Assembly: GCF_024166365.1 (NCBI RefSeq)
Contig: NC_064839.1
Coordinates: forward strand, 19,702,878-19,766,877
Direction: 5' to 3'
Source of the DNA: Elephas maximus indicus
Lineage: Eukaryota > Chordata > Mammalia > Proboscidea > Elephantidae
DNA length: 64,000 nt
Below, one piece after another: positions 11,548 through 23,041 of this stretch. Within the stretch, counting starts at the first letter, position 1, and each line of letters opens with the position of its first letter. The translations under genes were made by a program, and so were the position numbers. Below the pieces are notes generated by a model. It did no database searches. It was not told the DNA's origin and saw only the letters and a program-made list of their open reading frames with translations.

Positions 11548-12569
11548 GACCACTATTATAAGAACTTGAGAAATAGTTTAAACTGAGAAGAAAACATTCT
11601 TTTGTGGTTATGAGAGCGGGGAGGGAGGGAGGGTGGGAGAGGGATATTCACTAATTAAATAGTAGATAAGAACTACTCTATGTGAAGGGGAAGATAGCAC
11701 ACAATACAGGGGAGGTCAGCACAATTGGACTAAACCAAAAGCAAAGAAGTTTCCTGAATAAACTGAATGCTTCAAAGGCCAGTGTAGCAGGGGCAGGGGT
11801 CTGGGGACCATAGTTTCAGGGGACATCTAAGTCAAATGGCATAATAAAATCTATTAAGAAAACATTCTGCATCCCACTTTGAAGAGTGGCCTCTGGGGTC
11901 TTAAACGCTAGCAAGCAGCCATCTAAGATGCATCAATTGGTCTCAACCCACCTGGATCAAAGGAGAATGAAGAACACCAAGGACACAAGGTGATTACGAG
12001 CCCAAGAGACAGGAAGGGCCACATGAACCAGACACTAAATCATCGTGAGACCAGAAGAACTAGATGGTGCCCGGCTACAACCGATGGCTGCCCTGACAGG
12101 GAATGCAACTGAGAACCCCTGAGGGAGCAGGAGAGCAGTGGGATGCAGATGCCAAATTCTCATAAGACTAAACTTAATGGTCTGACTGAGACTAGAAGGA
12201 CCCTGGTGGTCATGGCCCCCAGACCTTCTGTTGGCCCAGGACAGGAATCATTCCCGAAGCCAACTCTTCAAACATGGATTGGACTGGACAATGGGTTGGA
12301 GAGGGATGCTGGTGAGGAGTGAGCTTCTCGGATCAGGTGGTCGCTTGAGACTATGTTGGCATCTCCTGCCTGGAAGGGAGATGAGAGGGTGGAGGGGGTT
12401 AGAAGCTGGAGAAATGGACACAAAAAGACAGAGTGGAGGGAGAGGGTGGGCTGTCTCATTGGGGGGAGAGTAATTGGGAGTGTGTAGCAAGGTGTATATG
12501 GGTTTTTGGGTGAGAGACTGACTTGATTTGTAAACTTTCACTTAAAGCACAATAAAAATTATTTTTAAA
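10921..12569 (+). mobile_element. L1-A, 3' portion
   Basis: Starts abruptly at the position matching 9263 of L1-B, runs through the end of ORF2 and the full 3' UTR (G-rich tract 11618-11643), and ends in an A-rich tail directly before the target-site duplication at 12570-12584. With 405-2830 it forms one insertion. Confidence 0.85.
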
Positions 12570-12760
12570 AAGCTGCAAATACTGCATGGTGCCTATTTTG
12601 TGTTAATCATTTGTGTACATATTATGCAGTTAATTTTTTTTAACATTATAAGAAAATACCAGAAAATGTTAAGAGTGATCAATCTGGAATTATTAGCGAT
12701 CTCTATTTTCTTCTGAGATTTCTCTGTATTTTCCAAGTTTTCTCCCAACTATGTATTTTA
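12570..12760 (+). repeat. Continuation of the old L1-like target sequence
   Basis: Resumes the sequence broken at 404. It includes the second copy of the L1-A duplication (12570-12584) and the first copy of the RTE duplication (12751-12760). No gene. Confidence 0.4.
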
Positions 12761-12957
12761 TCCCCCACGTGTCTGTCAGTGTGTCGTACTGTGGGGGCTT
12801 GTGTGTTGCTGTGATGCTGGAAGCTATGCCACCGGTATTCAGATACCAACAGGGTCACCTGTGGAGGACAGGTTTCAGCTTAGCTTCCAGACTAAGACAG
12901 ACTAGGAAGAAGGACCCGGCAGTCTACTTCTGAAAAGCATTAGCCCGTGAAAACCTT

Positions 12958-15955
12958 ATGAACAGCAGCGGAACATTCTCTGATATAGTGCTGGAAGATG
13001 AGCCCCCCAGGTTGCAAGGCACTCAATAGATGACTGGGGAAGAGCTGCCTCCTCAAAGTAGAGTCGGCCTTAATGACGTGGATGGAGTAAAGCTTTCGGG
13101 ACCTTCATTCGCCGATGTGGCACGACTCAAAATGAGAAGAAACAGCTGCAAACGTGCATTAATAATCGGAACCTGGAATGTACGAAGCATGAATCTAGGA
13201 AAACTGGAAATCGTCAAAAATGAAATGGAATGCATAAACATCAATATCCTAGGCATTAGTGAACTGAAATGGACTGGTATTGGCCGTTTTGAATCAGTCT
13301 ACTATGCTGGGAATGACAACTTGAAGAGGAATGGTGTTGCATTCATCGTCAAAAAGAACATTTCAAAATCTCTCCCGAAGTACAATGCTGTCAGTGATAG
13401 GATAATATCCATATGCCTACAAGGAAGACCAGTTAATACGACTATTATTCAAATTTACACACCAACCACTAGGGCCAAAGATGAAGAAATAGAAGATTTT
13501 TATCAGCTCCTACAGTCTGAGATTGATCGAACATGCAATCAAGATTCATTGATAATTACTGGCAATTGAAATGCAAAAGTTGGTAACAAAGAAGAAGGAT
13601 CAGTAGTTGGAAAATATGGCGTTGGTGGTAAAAACAATGCCAGAGATCAAATGATAAAATTTTGCAAGACCAACAACTTCTTCATTGCAAATACCTTCTT
13701 TCACCAACATAAACAGCGACTATACACATGGACCTCGCCAGATGAAACACACAGGAATCAAATCAACTACATCTGTGGAAAGAGACGATGGAAAAGCTCA
13801 ATATCATCAGTCAGAACAAGGCCAGGGGCCGACTGTGGAACAGACCACCAATTGTCATATGCAAGTTCAAGCTGAAACTGAAGAAAATCAGAGCAAGTCC
13901 ACAAAAGCCAAAATATGACCTTGAGTATATCCCACCCAAATTTAGAGACCATCTCAAGAATAGATTTGAGGCATTGAACACTAGTGACCGCAGACCAGAA
14001 GAGTTGTGGAATGACGTCAAGGACATCATCCTTGAAGAAAGCAAGAGGTCACTGAAAAGACAGGAAAGAAAGAAAAGACCAAGATGGATGTCAGAAGGGA
14101 CTCTGAAACTTGCTCTTGAGCGTTGAGCAGCTAAAGCAAAAGGAAGAATTGATGAAGTAAAAGAATTGAACAGAAGATATCAAAGGGCCTCTTGAGAAGA
14201 CAAAGTAAAGTATTATAATGGCATGTGCAAAGAGCTGGAGTTGGAAAAACAAAAGGGAAGAACATGCTCGGTGTTTCTCAAGCTGAAAGAACTGAAGAAA
14301 AAATTCAAGCCTCGGGTTGCAATAGTGAAGGATTCCATGGGGGAAGATATTAAAGGACGCAGGAAGCACCAAAAGGAGATGGAAGGAATACACAGACTCA
14401 TTATACCAAAAAGAATTAGTCGATATTCAACCATTTCAAGAGGTGGCATATGTTCAGGAACCGATGGTACTGAAGGAAGAAGTCCAAGCTGCTCTGAAGG
14501 CATTGGCGAAAAACAAGGCTCCAGGAATTGATGGAATATCAATTGAGATGTTTCAACAAACTGATGCAGCGCTGGAGGTGCTCACTTGTCTATGCCAAGA
14601 AATATGGAAGACAGCTTCCTGGCCAACTGACTGGAAGAGATCCATATTTATACCTATTCCCAAGAAAGGTGATCCAACCAAATGTGGAAATTATGGAACA
14701 ATATCATTAATATCACATGCAAGCAAAATTTTGCTGAAGATCATTCAAAAGCGGCTGCAGCAGTATATCAACAGGGAACTGCCAGAAATTCAGGCCGGTT
14801 TCAGAAAAGGACGTGGAACCAGGGATATCATTGCTGATGTCAGATGGATCCTGGCTGAAAGCAGAGAATACCAGAAGGGTGTTTATCTGTGTTTTATTGA
14901 CTATGCAAATGCATTCGACTGTGTGGATCACAAAAAACTATGGATAACACTGCGAAGAACGGGAATTCCAGAACACTTAATTGTGCTCACGAGGAAACTT
15001 TACATAGATCAAGAGGCAGTTGTTCAGACAGAACAAGGGGATACTGATTGGTTTAAAGTCAGGAAAGGTGTGTGTCAGGGTTGTATTCTTTCACCATACC
15101 TATTTAATCTGTATGCTGAACAAATAATACGAGAAGCTGGACTATATGAAGAAGAATAGGGCATCAGGATTGAAGGAAGACTCATTCATTAACAACCTGC
15201 GTTATGCAGATGACACAACCTTGCTTGCTGAAAGTGAAGAGGACTTGAAGCACTGACTAATGAAGATCAAAGACCACAGCCTTCAGTATGGATTACACCT
15301 CAACATAAAGAAAACAAAAAGCCTCACAACTGGACCAATGAGCAACATCATGATAAACGGAGAAAAGATTGAAGTTGTCAAGGATTTCATTTTATTTGGG
15401 TCCACAATCAACAGCCATGGAAGCAGCAATCAAGGAATCAAGAGATGCATTGCACTGGGCAAATCTGCTGCAAAGGACCTCGTCAAAGTGTTGAAGAGCA
15501 AAGATGTCACCCTGAAGACTAAGGTGCACCTGACCCAAGCCATGGTATTTTCAATCACATCATATGCATGTGAAAGCTGGACAATGAATAAGGAATACTG
15601 AGGAAGAGTTGACGCCTTTGAATTGTGGTGTTGGCAAAGAATATTGAATATACCACGGACTGCCAAAAGAACGAACAAATCTGTCTTGGAAAAAGTACGG
15701 CTAGAATGCTCCTTAGAGGTGAGGATAGCGAGACTGCATCTTACATACTTTGGACATGTTGTCAGGAGAGATCAGTCCCTGGAGAAGGACATCATGCTTG
15801 GCAGAGTACAGGGTCACCGGAAAAGAGGAAGACCCCCAACAAGGTGGATTGACACAGTGGCTGCAACAATGAGCTCAAGCATAACAACGATTGTAAGGAT
15901 GGTGCAGGACCGGGCAGTGTTTCGTTCTATTGTGCATAGAGTCACTACGAGTTAG
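12958..15955 (+). pseudogene. RTE ORF: AP endonuclease plus reverse transcriptase, broken
   Basis: An ATG at 12958 is in frame with the ATG at 13030, with a TAG between them at 13027. Endonuclease motifs: GTWNVRSMN, ISELKW and IYTPT; a TGA at 13567 replaces the Trp or Asp codon of the G-D/W-NAKVG motif; TDH lies near 13845. Reverse transcriptase motifs: YANAFD near 14905, RKGVCQGC near 15065 and YADD at 15203-15214 in a shifted frame. Other lesions: a frameshift near 13850, TGA at 14124, a stop near 14194, a frameshift before 14443, a stop at 15157, frameshifts around 15160-15260 and TGA at 15599. The C-terminal region continues open to 15953. Confidence 0.9.
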
Positions 15956-15987
15956 AACCGACTCGACGGCACCTAACAACAACAACA
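15949..15987 (+). promoter_or_regulatory. RTE 3' hairpin and CAACAA tail (RT recognition end)
   Basis: GAGTT-AGAACC-GACTC can fold as a 5-bp stem (one G-U pair) with a 6-base loop, followed by 'ggcacctaac' and CAA repeats. Another RTE copy at 39127-39142 keeps a perfect stem. The SINEs end in the same hairpin and tail, which is the basis for inferring that RTE mobilised them. Confidence 0.6.
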
Positions 15988-15997
15988 ATGTATTGTA

Positions 15998-16549
15998 TAC
16001 ATATGTATATATATGTGTGTGCAGATGTATGTATTCTATGATATTTAAGCGTTCATCTTCTCTAATAAAATAATTCTTAGAAAATAACCTAAAAAAAATA
16101 AATAAAAGATGCAGACAAAGCTCTATGCTTTCCAAGGTCATATAGTGCATTGCCATGAACACAAGTTACTGTGCTGCGGATATACCCTGTAGACGTCTTT
16201 TATTAACAAGGGATTCTGGTTAAATAGGAAGCCAAATAACAGATTCCTTCATAAGGCTGCTGAGTTGACTGAAAAGTATAAAAATTACACACCTTAGAAC
16301 TAACTGAGGCCCTGGAGATCATCTACTTCAGTGGTTTCAAATATTTTTTAACCATAGAATCCTTCCTTTAAGGAGAATCCTTGGAGAATCCTCAATAGAT
16401 AAAACCTACAACAGAGCAGACTGATCTGGCCGTGATGGGGGAGGCAGCATGAGACCTCCACCCATTGGCTCTCCTCTCTGAGGTTAAATTATTAATCGAT
16501 TAACTTGTGTTTGTTCATTTATAACACTCCTGTTTAAGCATTTCAAGCA
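15998..16549. other. Non-coding interval, no gene seen
   Basis: A TA/TG-rich stretch (15998-16030) is followed by non-repetitive AT-rich sequence. Around 16320-16420 it looks like a decayed repeat ('agtggttt...aaccatagaatcctt'). No supported coding region. Confidence 0.4.
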
Positions 16550-16760
16550 TGTGGTCGTTGTTAGTTACCATCAAGTTGATTCCAACTCATGGCGACCCCG
16601 TGTGTGCAGAGTAGATCTGCTCCATAGGATTTTCAAGGACACTGTGACCTTTTGAGACAGATCACCAGGCCCGTCCTCCAAAGAGCCTCTGCGTGGGTTC
16701 TAACCACCAGCCTTTCAGCTAGTAGTCGAACACTTAACCATTTGTACTACCTGGAGATAT
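16550..16760 (-). mobile_element. AfroSINE, long type
   Basis: Inverted tRNA-headed SINE running from the tail side 'gttgttagttaccatcaag' to the head side 'gtactacctgg'. Flanked by TTTCAAGCA at 16541-16549 and CTTCAAGCA at 16761-16769, a duplication with one mismatch. Confidence 0.85.
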
Positions 16761-16769
16761 CTTCAAGCA

Positions 16770-17569
16770 GGTAGATAGATCCTTTTGATTCAGAAGGAGA
16801 TTATGCTGGAAATCCAAAGCAAATGTTGCCTGCAAGATACTTTTCTACCTGGCTTTCATAAAAGCCCTTTGTCAAGATCATGCCAAGTGTAGTAGGAGGT
16901 AAGGACTGAGGAGAGAGTTCCCCAGAATGAGAGGTGATGGAGGTCTGGGGACCAGGGACTTAGAGTCTATCCCCTAAGGTAGTTAAGCCTCAAGGAGGAA
17001 GAGTTGAGAGGTGCATCCGAGTAGACTGGACTCTGGGCATGAGGGCAGTCAAGGCCACCAAAGTCTCCAGAACTGCAAGCATGGCACCCAGAAGGACCCA
17101 CAGGCTGGGACAATGGGCATCTCAGAGGTGACTGGTGGAGCTGGAGATGGATGGTGTGAAACTTGGAGCAGCTGGCCTAATGCATTTGTGTTCTGAGATC
17201 ACAAGCTTTGAACAATCAGGAACAAGGAAAGCTCCAACAAGCAGGATGAATTCCCACCAAGCAGCAAGTTGGGGATTCTACAGCGTCAGAATAAGATTGA
17301 TTAAGGGAAAATCAAGAAGTGGTGTTTTTTCACATCTGAAGTTGGATGCTATGTGATGAATCCACCCCTTCATGTTACAGACATGGGTTAGTTCTTACCC
17401 AAGGTCATGCATGGAGCAAGTTGGTGGAAGAGTCAGGCCTGGAACCAAGCTCGCCTAAAGCTCACACTAGCTCAAGGAACTTCATGAACAAGGCAAACGT
17501 TTTTAAAAGGAAGGAAGAAGAAGAAAGTGCAGTAGGTAGCATAATGCCCTTCCCCACCACCACCACCTT
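16770..17569. other. Repeat-poor interval, no gene seen
   Basis: About 800 bp of mixed-composition unique sequence. Short open frames at 17011-17576 overlap one another in different frames and lack supporting signals. No recognised repeat. Confidence 0.4.
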
Positions 17570-18230
17570 CAAATGATGTCCATGTCCTAACCCTGGAGCC
17601 TGTGAACATGTAACCTACTTGGTAAAAAGGACTTCGCAGGTGTAATGAAGTCAAGGATCTTGAGATGGGGAGAGTGTTCCGGATTATCCATGTGGGCCCA
17701 ATGTAATCACAATGGTCCTTAAAGGGAAAAGAGGGAAGCAGGAGAGTCAGAGAAGGAGATGTGATGATATAAGTAGAGAAAGGAAGATTTTGAATACAAA
17801 GGGGGTTCTGAAGCAGAGACTAGAGTGATGTCAATGGGGGCCACGAGCCAAGGATTGCAAGCAGCTTGTGATGATGACGATGACCACTGCCATTGAGTCA
17901 ATTCCGACTCTTTGCAACCCTATAGGACAGAGTAGAACAGCCTCATAGGGTTTCCAAGGAGGAGCTGGTGGATTTGAACTGCCAGCCTTTTGGTTAGCAG
18001 CCAAATGCTTAACCACTTGTGCCACCAGGGTTCCAAGTAGCCCTAGAAGGTAGAAAAGGCAAGGAAATAAATTCTCCCCTAGTGCCTTCAGAAGGAACCA
18101 GGCCTACAGACCCTTGATTTTGAGCCCAGTGAGATTTCTGACCTACAGAACTGTAAGGTAATAAATACGCATTGTGTTATAATCCAGTAAGTTTGTGCTT
18201 TGTTACAACAGCAATAGGAAACAAACACAG
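17570..18230 (+). mobile_element. Old MaLR-like LTR, split by a SINE
   Basis: Contains the familiar mammalian run 'aatgatgtccatgtccta', later 'gtgggcccaatgtaatcac', then after the SINE 'ttctcccctagtgcc' and a terminal 'caataggaaac'. These resemble ERVL-MaLR-type LTRs. The orientation follows that reading. The exact family is not assigned. Confidence 0.45.
17871..18033 (-). mobile_element. AfroSINE, short type, inside the MaLR-like repeat
   Basis: Inverted copy from 'gccattgagtcaattccgac' to the head 'gtgccaccagggttcc'. It interrupts the older LTR-like sequence, giving a clear order of insertion. Confidence 0.9.
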
Positions 18231-18384
18231 AAAGGAAGAAAGGGGAAGAAAAGAAAAAGCCAATCACACTCTCACTAGAGTTCAGCTGACTGAGCTTCTC
18301 AAGGGCTGTGGCCACAGGTCCCCAGCACCCAGGATGGAGTCCACGCTCAGCTCACAATAGGCTTTGGGTTCCTTGAATCAAATA

Positions 18385-18625
18385 TTAATGAACATACATA
18401 GCCCTTGTGACTTTCCAGGTACTGTTCTGAGAGTTTTACTTATATTATTCTGTGTAGTCCTCACATCAACACTAGGAAGGAGGTACTATTATTATCCCTG
18501 TTTTTCAGGTGAGGAGACTGAGGCAGTGAGATTCTAAGAAGCCTGCCCAAGGTTATACAGCTATTAGGTGGCAGAGCCAGGTTCAAAGCCAATCAGCTTG
18601 GCTCTAGTTTGTACGATTTATTACT
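18385..18625 (+). mobile_element. MIR
   Basis: Matches the MIR order: 'ccaggtactgttctgag', then 'tattattatccctgttt', 'gaggagactgaggca', 'gcccaaggttatacagct' and 'ggcagagccaggttcaa'. The core and tRNA-derived part are both visible. Confidence 0.85.
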
Positions 18626-18630
18626 GCTGC

Positions 18631-19485
18631 CTCTGAACTATGACAGAAGGAAGAGGGAAACAAGGGGAAGAGGGAGGTAAGAGAAGAAGAAAGATGGGGT
18701 CTTTTTTCCTCCATGTTTACCAGTGTCTGCCTGGTTTCAAGGGCAGTCTCCAAACCGGGCCTGCTCCCTTCACCAGGGCATGGAGTGCATGGGTTGGGCC
18801 ACCCAACACAAGTGTTTCGCCACTGTGCCTGCTAGTGTCTGCTGCCCCTGTCTAGCTGCCTGGGAGGAACTGAAGAGACCCCAAGCACCCAGCTGTAACA
18901 AGCATGTGGAAATGGATGGGTCACATACAAGCCAATTACAGCTGTCAGCCAGGTTTGGGGAAATGACTTTCCCTGGAACCAACTGGGAGTCCATTTTGGA
19001 GATAAAAGAGACAGCACATTAGTCTCTGTGGTCAAAAGCAGCTTTCATGCATTTCACGGAGCAAAGAGAATCTGCAACATTTTGAAATGGGAAAATGGGG
19101 TACAGCCAAATTGCTCAGTCAAGGCATTTAAAGGGTCTTTAGCGTGACATTGCATGCAGGACCTGGCAGTTAGTTCAAACATGCAGGTAGAAATTAACAT
19201 CTGTTCCTTCTAGAACGTGTGCATATTGCTTTCCCTATGTGCCTCAATCTGTTATCATTTAACACTTCCCTCATTACCACATCCTATCACATACCTGTAG
19301 ACATGAAGGATAGGAAAGGCTGGACGATTAAAATTCCCAGATAAACTGAAATTTCATTGTTTGTGGTTAATAAAAACTCCTTTCCCATCCAAGTTTTTAG
19401 CCAGCATCAGTTTCAGACTGTTAAGTGGTAGCACCTCAGAAATAGACCCAAGCCACAGGATCATGGAATAAGAGAATCTAGTAAG
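18631..19485. other. Unique interval, no gene seen
   Basis: An A/G-rich start at 18640-18700, then mixed sequence without a recognised repeat. Overlapping short frames on both strands (18640-19035) have no supporting splice or promoter context. Confidence 0.4.
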
Positions 19486-19735
19486 TCCTAGTTCACTAAC
19501 GCTGCCGTAACACAAATACCGCTAGCGGGTGGCTTTGATGAACAGAAATTCATTTTCTCACTGTTCTGGAGGCTAAAAGTCCAAATCAGGACTCGTCTGC
19601 GTTGATTCCTTCCGAGTTGGTATCCCTGGGTGTTCATTGGTTCCTTGGCATTCCTTGGCTTATAGGCAATCTTCACATGTTTTGTGTCTTCCCCCTCTTG
19701 TGTGTTCTGAGCAAGGGCAACAATAAAACCACAGT
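19486..19735 (-). mobile_element. MaLR-type LTR, partial
   Basis: Starts with the inverted LTR-end signature 'gctgccgtaacacaaatacc' and 'agaaattcattttctcac', as in the better copies at 22405, 41369 and 43578. It diverges after about 19620. Confidence 0.5.
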
Positions 19736-19907
19736 CATACCATGTCAGAGCTAGACAGGTTCTTTGAAACCATCTGGCCCAAGTCTCTTGGTTTACATAT
19801 GGGGAAACTGAGGTCATTCAGTCCCACTCCAACCCCATAGAAGAATCGATCCAGCTCTCTTACTAGACTATAAACTCCAAAAGAACAGGGACTATGTCTG
19901 TGCTCTT

Positions 19908-20006
19908 TGGATGGTTGGATGGATGATAGGTGGGTGGATGGACAGATGGACGGATGGACGGATGGACGGGTGGACGGGTGGACGGGTGGATGGGTGGATG
20001 GATGGA
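19908..20006 (+). repeat. (TGGA)n-type imperfect microsatellite
   Basis: About 100 bp of GGAT/GGAC tetranucleotides with variant units (GGAC, GGGT, GGAT). The apparent antisense proteins here (HPSTHP-like repeats) are translations of this tract and are not genes. Confidence 0.9.
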
Positions 20007-20261
20007 ACAAAAAGGCTTTCTGAAGATTACAGAGCATGTTAATGTCAGAGCTGAGACCAAAATCCAAACACTCTAATTTCCACCCCACTTGCCCCCTATG
20101 TTTTATAGTCAAACTTCATTTATGTTCAGGAATATATTTTGCATCTTGATAACCCAAAATGTAAACAAATTTTACTTAATAGGGCTATTGGCTATTTCTA
20201 AAAGTGAAAGCTACCCTTGCATGACAAAGATTCACCACCCATTGGATCTTGAAAAAGAAAT

Positions 20262-20345
20262 ATACATTTATCCATTCATTTATCAAATATTTTTTGAGCT
20301 CCTATTGTGTGCCAGGTGTGTGCTGGGTGCTTGACACGTTGTGTT
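20262..20345 (+). mobile_element. MIR fragment
   Basis: The 5' half of MIR: 'catttatcaaatattttttgagc', then 'ctattgtgtgccaggtgtgtgctgggtgc'. No 3' half follows. Confidence 0.6.
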
Positions 20346-21738
20346 GGGGTATTAGGATTATACATGATGTTATTTCATTTCTCTGATTTCCAAACTTCTA
20401 TAATACACTGTATTTATAAATGGAAAAAAATCTTCAAAAAACAATAGACTTCACCCATTTTGCAGTTTTGTTTGCCCTGTGATAAAATGGAATTGAGACT
20501 AAGGACTATCAGGTGTTGAATAGCGAGAGTGTCAGACTCCAGGATCAAACTCAAATAGTTCCCCTTTTCATTTAAAAGAAAATCCAATATTCTGATTTTT
20601 CTTCCATCTAACAGGTCCCTCTGCTTTCAAATATGTCACTTTCCTTCCATTTCTCTGTGGTCCAAAGAGCTAGAGAAATTATTTTAGATTCTACCCATTC
20701 CCAGTTACAGACTTATGATTTTTTTTTTTCTTTTTTTTTTCCTTCCTTGACCTCATTTAGCAGGGTGGAAGGCAGCTTTTCCTGGTCTATTAAGACTTCA
20801 ATAAAATCATCCGTTTCTAGTTAACTGGAGTAGTATTCACATTTAGACCTGCATATTAATTGGCTGATAACGAGATGATAAAGCTGCTTTTCTCTGCAGG
20901 TGTACCAATCAATTTCAATGAAACTGAAAAAATGAGTTCTTTTCTTCTTGCATCTGAAATTAAAAAATGATTTATATTTTCTAATAAAGTGGTTTTCATT
21001 GATCTCCTTCTGAAAATGTATGGTTTCATTTGCACCCTTTTAAATTATAATAGTTTCCATTTGTAAAAGAATGATTTTCCAATATTGTTTCTGGCCTCCA
21101 ATTGATGATGAACTTGAATGTAGATTTTGAAGGAGAATGTTTGGGGGAGAAGTAGGGTAGTAAGGACCTCCCCCTCTACAAAAAAAAAAAAAAAAAGCCT
21201 GCTACCTTAATGACCTTAATATCCTCGGATTTCTGAATTCTTTTCCTCAACAGTGTTGTCAGAGGAAGTTACTTTTTTTCTCCCCAGAAATCCATTTTTC
21301 TATTTCACACATTTCCTTTTGTCATTGAACTTGATGCCCATGCCAATCGTTTTCCATTTCTGTTGTGTCAGCTTGGCTGCCGGGCACATGTAGAGGGGAA
21401 AGTTTTTCTGTCTTTCCCCTGTCGCCAACAGCAAATTCGTACTTGGAGATGCTCACGGAATCCTGTTGTTATCCGTTGAATTCTGGCAGATGTGAAAACT
21501 GGTAGAGCAATTAGATTTTACTTTAATTTAGTACTGTTGTCTTCTGAGCCATAATAATTAAGCAGCCATGAAAGGAAGTGATATTCTGAACATGTAATGA
21601 AAAATTTCAGAGTCCAGGGCTGGTGTCGAGGGATCAGGATCACCCCACTTCTCTGTCATCTGGAGGTAACTGGGTTCACATTTAGGCTGGGATTCCTGGC
21701 AAACTGAGGTGTAGAGTGGAGTTAGGAGGCGACATCAG
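20346..21738. other. Repeat-poor AT-rich block, no gene seen
   Basis: About 1.4 kb with no SINE, LINE or LTR match apart from T- and A-runs at 20719-20741 and 21179-21196. It is rich in TAAT/ATTA words. The segment 20830-21560 reads like single-copy non-coding DNA. No convincing exon. Confidence 0.4.
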
Positions 21739-22138
21739 TGTTGTCGTTGTTGCTAACTGCTCTTGATTTGGCTCCAGTTCATGGCAATCCTATCTACATC
21801 AGAACAAAATGTTGCCTCGTCCTGTACCATCTTCACAATTGTTGGTATTCGGGAGTCCATTGTTATGGCTACTGTGTATTTCGAGTGTTTTCCAACCTAA
21901 GGGCTCATTTTCCAGCACTATATTGGACAATATTCTTTTGTGATCAGTAGAGTTTTCACTGGCTAATTTTCAGAAGTGGATCACCAAGCCTTTCTTCCTA
22001 GTCTGTCTTAGCCTGGTAACTCCACTGTAGTCTGTTTACCATGGGTCATCTGCTGGTATCTGAAATACCAGTGGCATAGCTTCCAGCATCGTAGCAACAC
22101 ATTGCCACCACAGTATAATGAACTGACAGACAGGTGGT
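21739..22138 (-). mobile_element. Internally deleted RTE derivative (5' leader joined to 3' end)
   Basis: Read on the minus strand, it starts with the RTE 5' end (CTGTCTGTCAGTTCATTATA) and follows the RTE leader to just before the ORF (matching about 12763-13025). It then jumps to the last ~110 bp of RTE ('attgtgaagatggtacagga') and a CAACAA-type tail. The whole coding region is absent, so the unit is non-autonomous. Confidence 0.75.
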
Positions 22139-22483
22139 GGCACATCAGCATGAGACTTAGTTTAAAACAGAAAGCAAAGGTTTTGTCTGTTTAACCACAG
22201 GAGATAAATGCTGGCAGAGGAATGAATGAAAAGCTATTTCAGCCTCTCAGGCAAAGATCACCTTTCCGAAATATTTTCCTCACTCCAAATCTCACAGTGC
22301 CTGAATATTCACCATTAATCCTAGATGTTTTTGTCTAGATTAAATATTACCCTCCTCTAGGTTCTTCTTTGAAATGGACCTTGAAGGGAAAAGACTTGGG
22401 TGGCTATCTTAGTTATCTAGCACTGCTGTAACAGAAATACCGCAAGCGGATGACTTTAACAGAAATTTACTCTCTCACAGTTT

Positions 22484-22529
22484 AAAACCCATTAAAACCT
22501 GCTGCCATCAAGTGGATTCCAACTCAAAT
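22484..22529 (-). mobile_element. AfroSINE tail fragment
   Basis: Short inverted 3' end only ('gccatcaagtggattccaac'), lying between A-rich stretches inside the LTR. Confidence 0.5.
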
Positions 22530-22885
22530 CATAGTTTAAATACCCAAAACAGTTTAAAAAAAAAAACAGTTTAGCAGGCTATAAATCAGAATTCAGAGCG
22601 CCAGTTCCAGAGGAAGGCTTTCTTGTTCTCTGTCAGCTCTGGGAGAAAGTCCTTGTAATCAATCTTTCCCCAAGCCTAGAAGTTTCTCAGTTCAGGGACC
22701 CTGGGCCCAAAGAAAGTGCTCCCATCCCAGCTCTTCTTTCTTGGTGGTAGGAGGTCCCTCTCCTCTCTGCTCACTTCTTCCTTTTACAACTTAAAAAAGA
22801 CTAATTCAAGATACAACCTAATCCTGAGGATTGTACCTTGCCTCATTAATTTAACTGCCTCTAATCCTTCCTCATTAACATCATA

Positions 22886-23041
22886 CCCATACCTGTTGCC
22901 TTGGAGTCAATACCGACTCATAGCAACCCTACAGGACAGAGTAGAACTGCCCCATAGGGTTTCCAAAGAGCAGCTGGAGGATTTCAACTGCTGACCTTTT
23001 GGTTATCAGCCAAGTTCTTAACCACTCTGCTACCGGGGCTC
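22886..23041 (-). mobile_element. AfroSINE, short type, with 13-bp duplication
   Basis: Complete inverted SINE inserted into the LTR. Perfect duplication CATTAACATCATA at 22873-22885 and 23042-23054. Confidence 0.92.

Larger units (their letters stand above)
12761..15987 (+). mobile_element. RTE-class LINE, near full length (about 3.2 kb)
   Basis: Bounded by a 10-bp duplication, ATGTATTTTA at 12751-12760 and ATGTATTGTA at 15988-15997. It has a short leader, one long ORF encoding endonuclease then reverse transcriptase, and a very short 3' UTR ending in CAACAACAACA rather than poly-A, as RTE elements do. It is similar in organisation to BovB; afrotherian genomes are known to carry their own RTE family. 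It has several stops and frameshifts, so it is inactive. Confidence 0.9.

Noticed and set aside
13053..13256. Minus-strand frames opposite the RTE and L1 ORFs (for example 8725-9165 and 13767-13952)
   Set aside because: Shadows of the LINE coding frames on the other strand.
19735..20112. 125-codon minus-strand frame with repeated His-Pro-Ser
   Set aside because: Translation of the (TGGA)n tract, without promoter or splice context.
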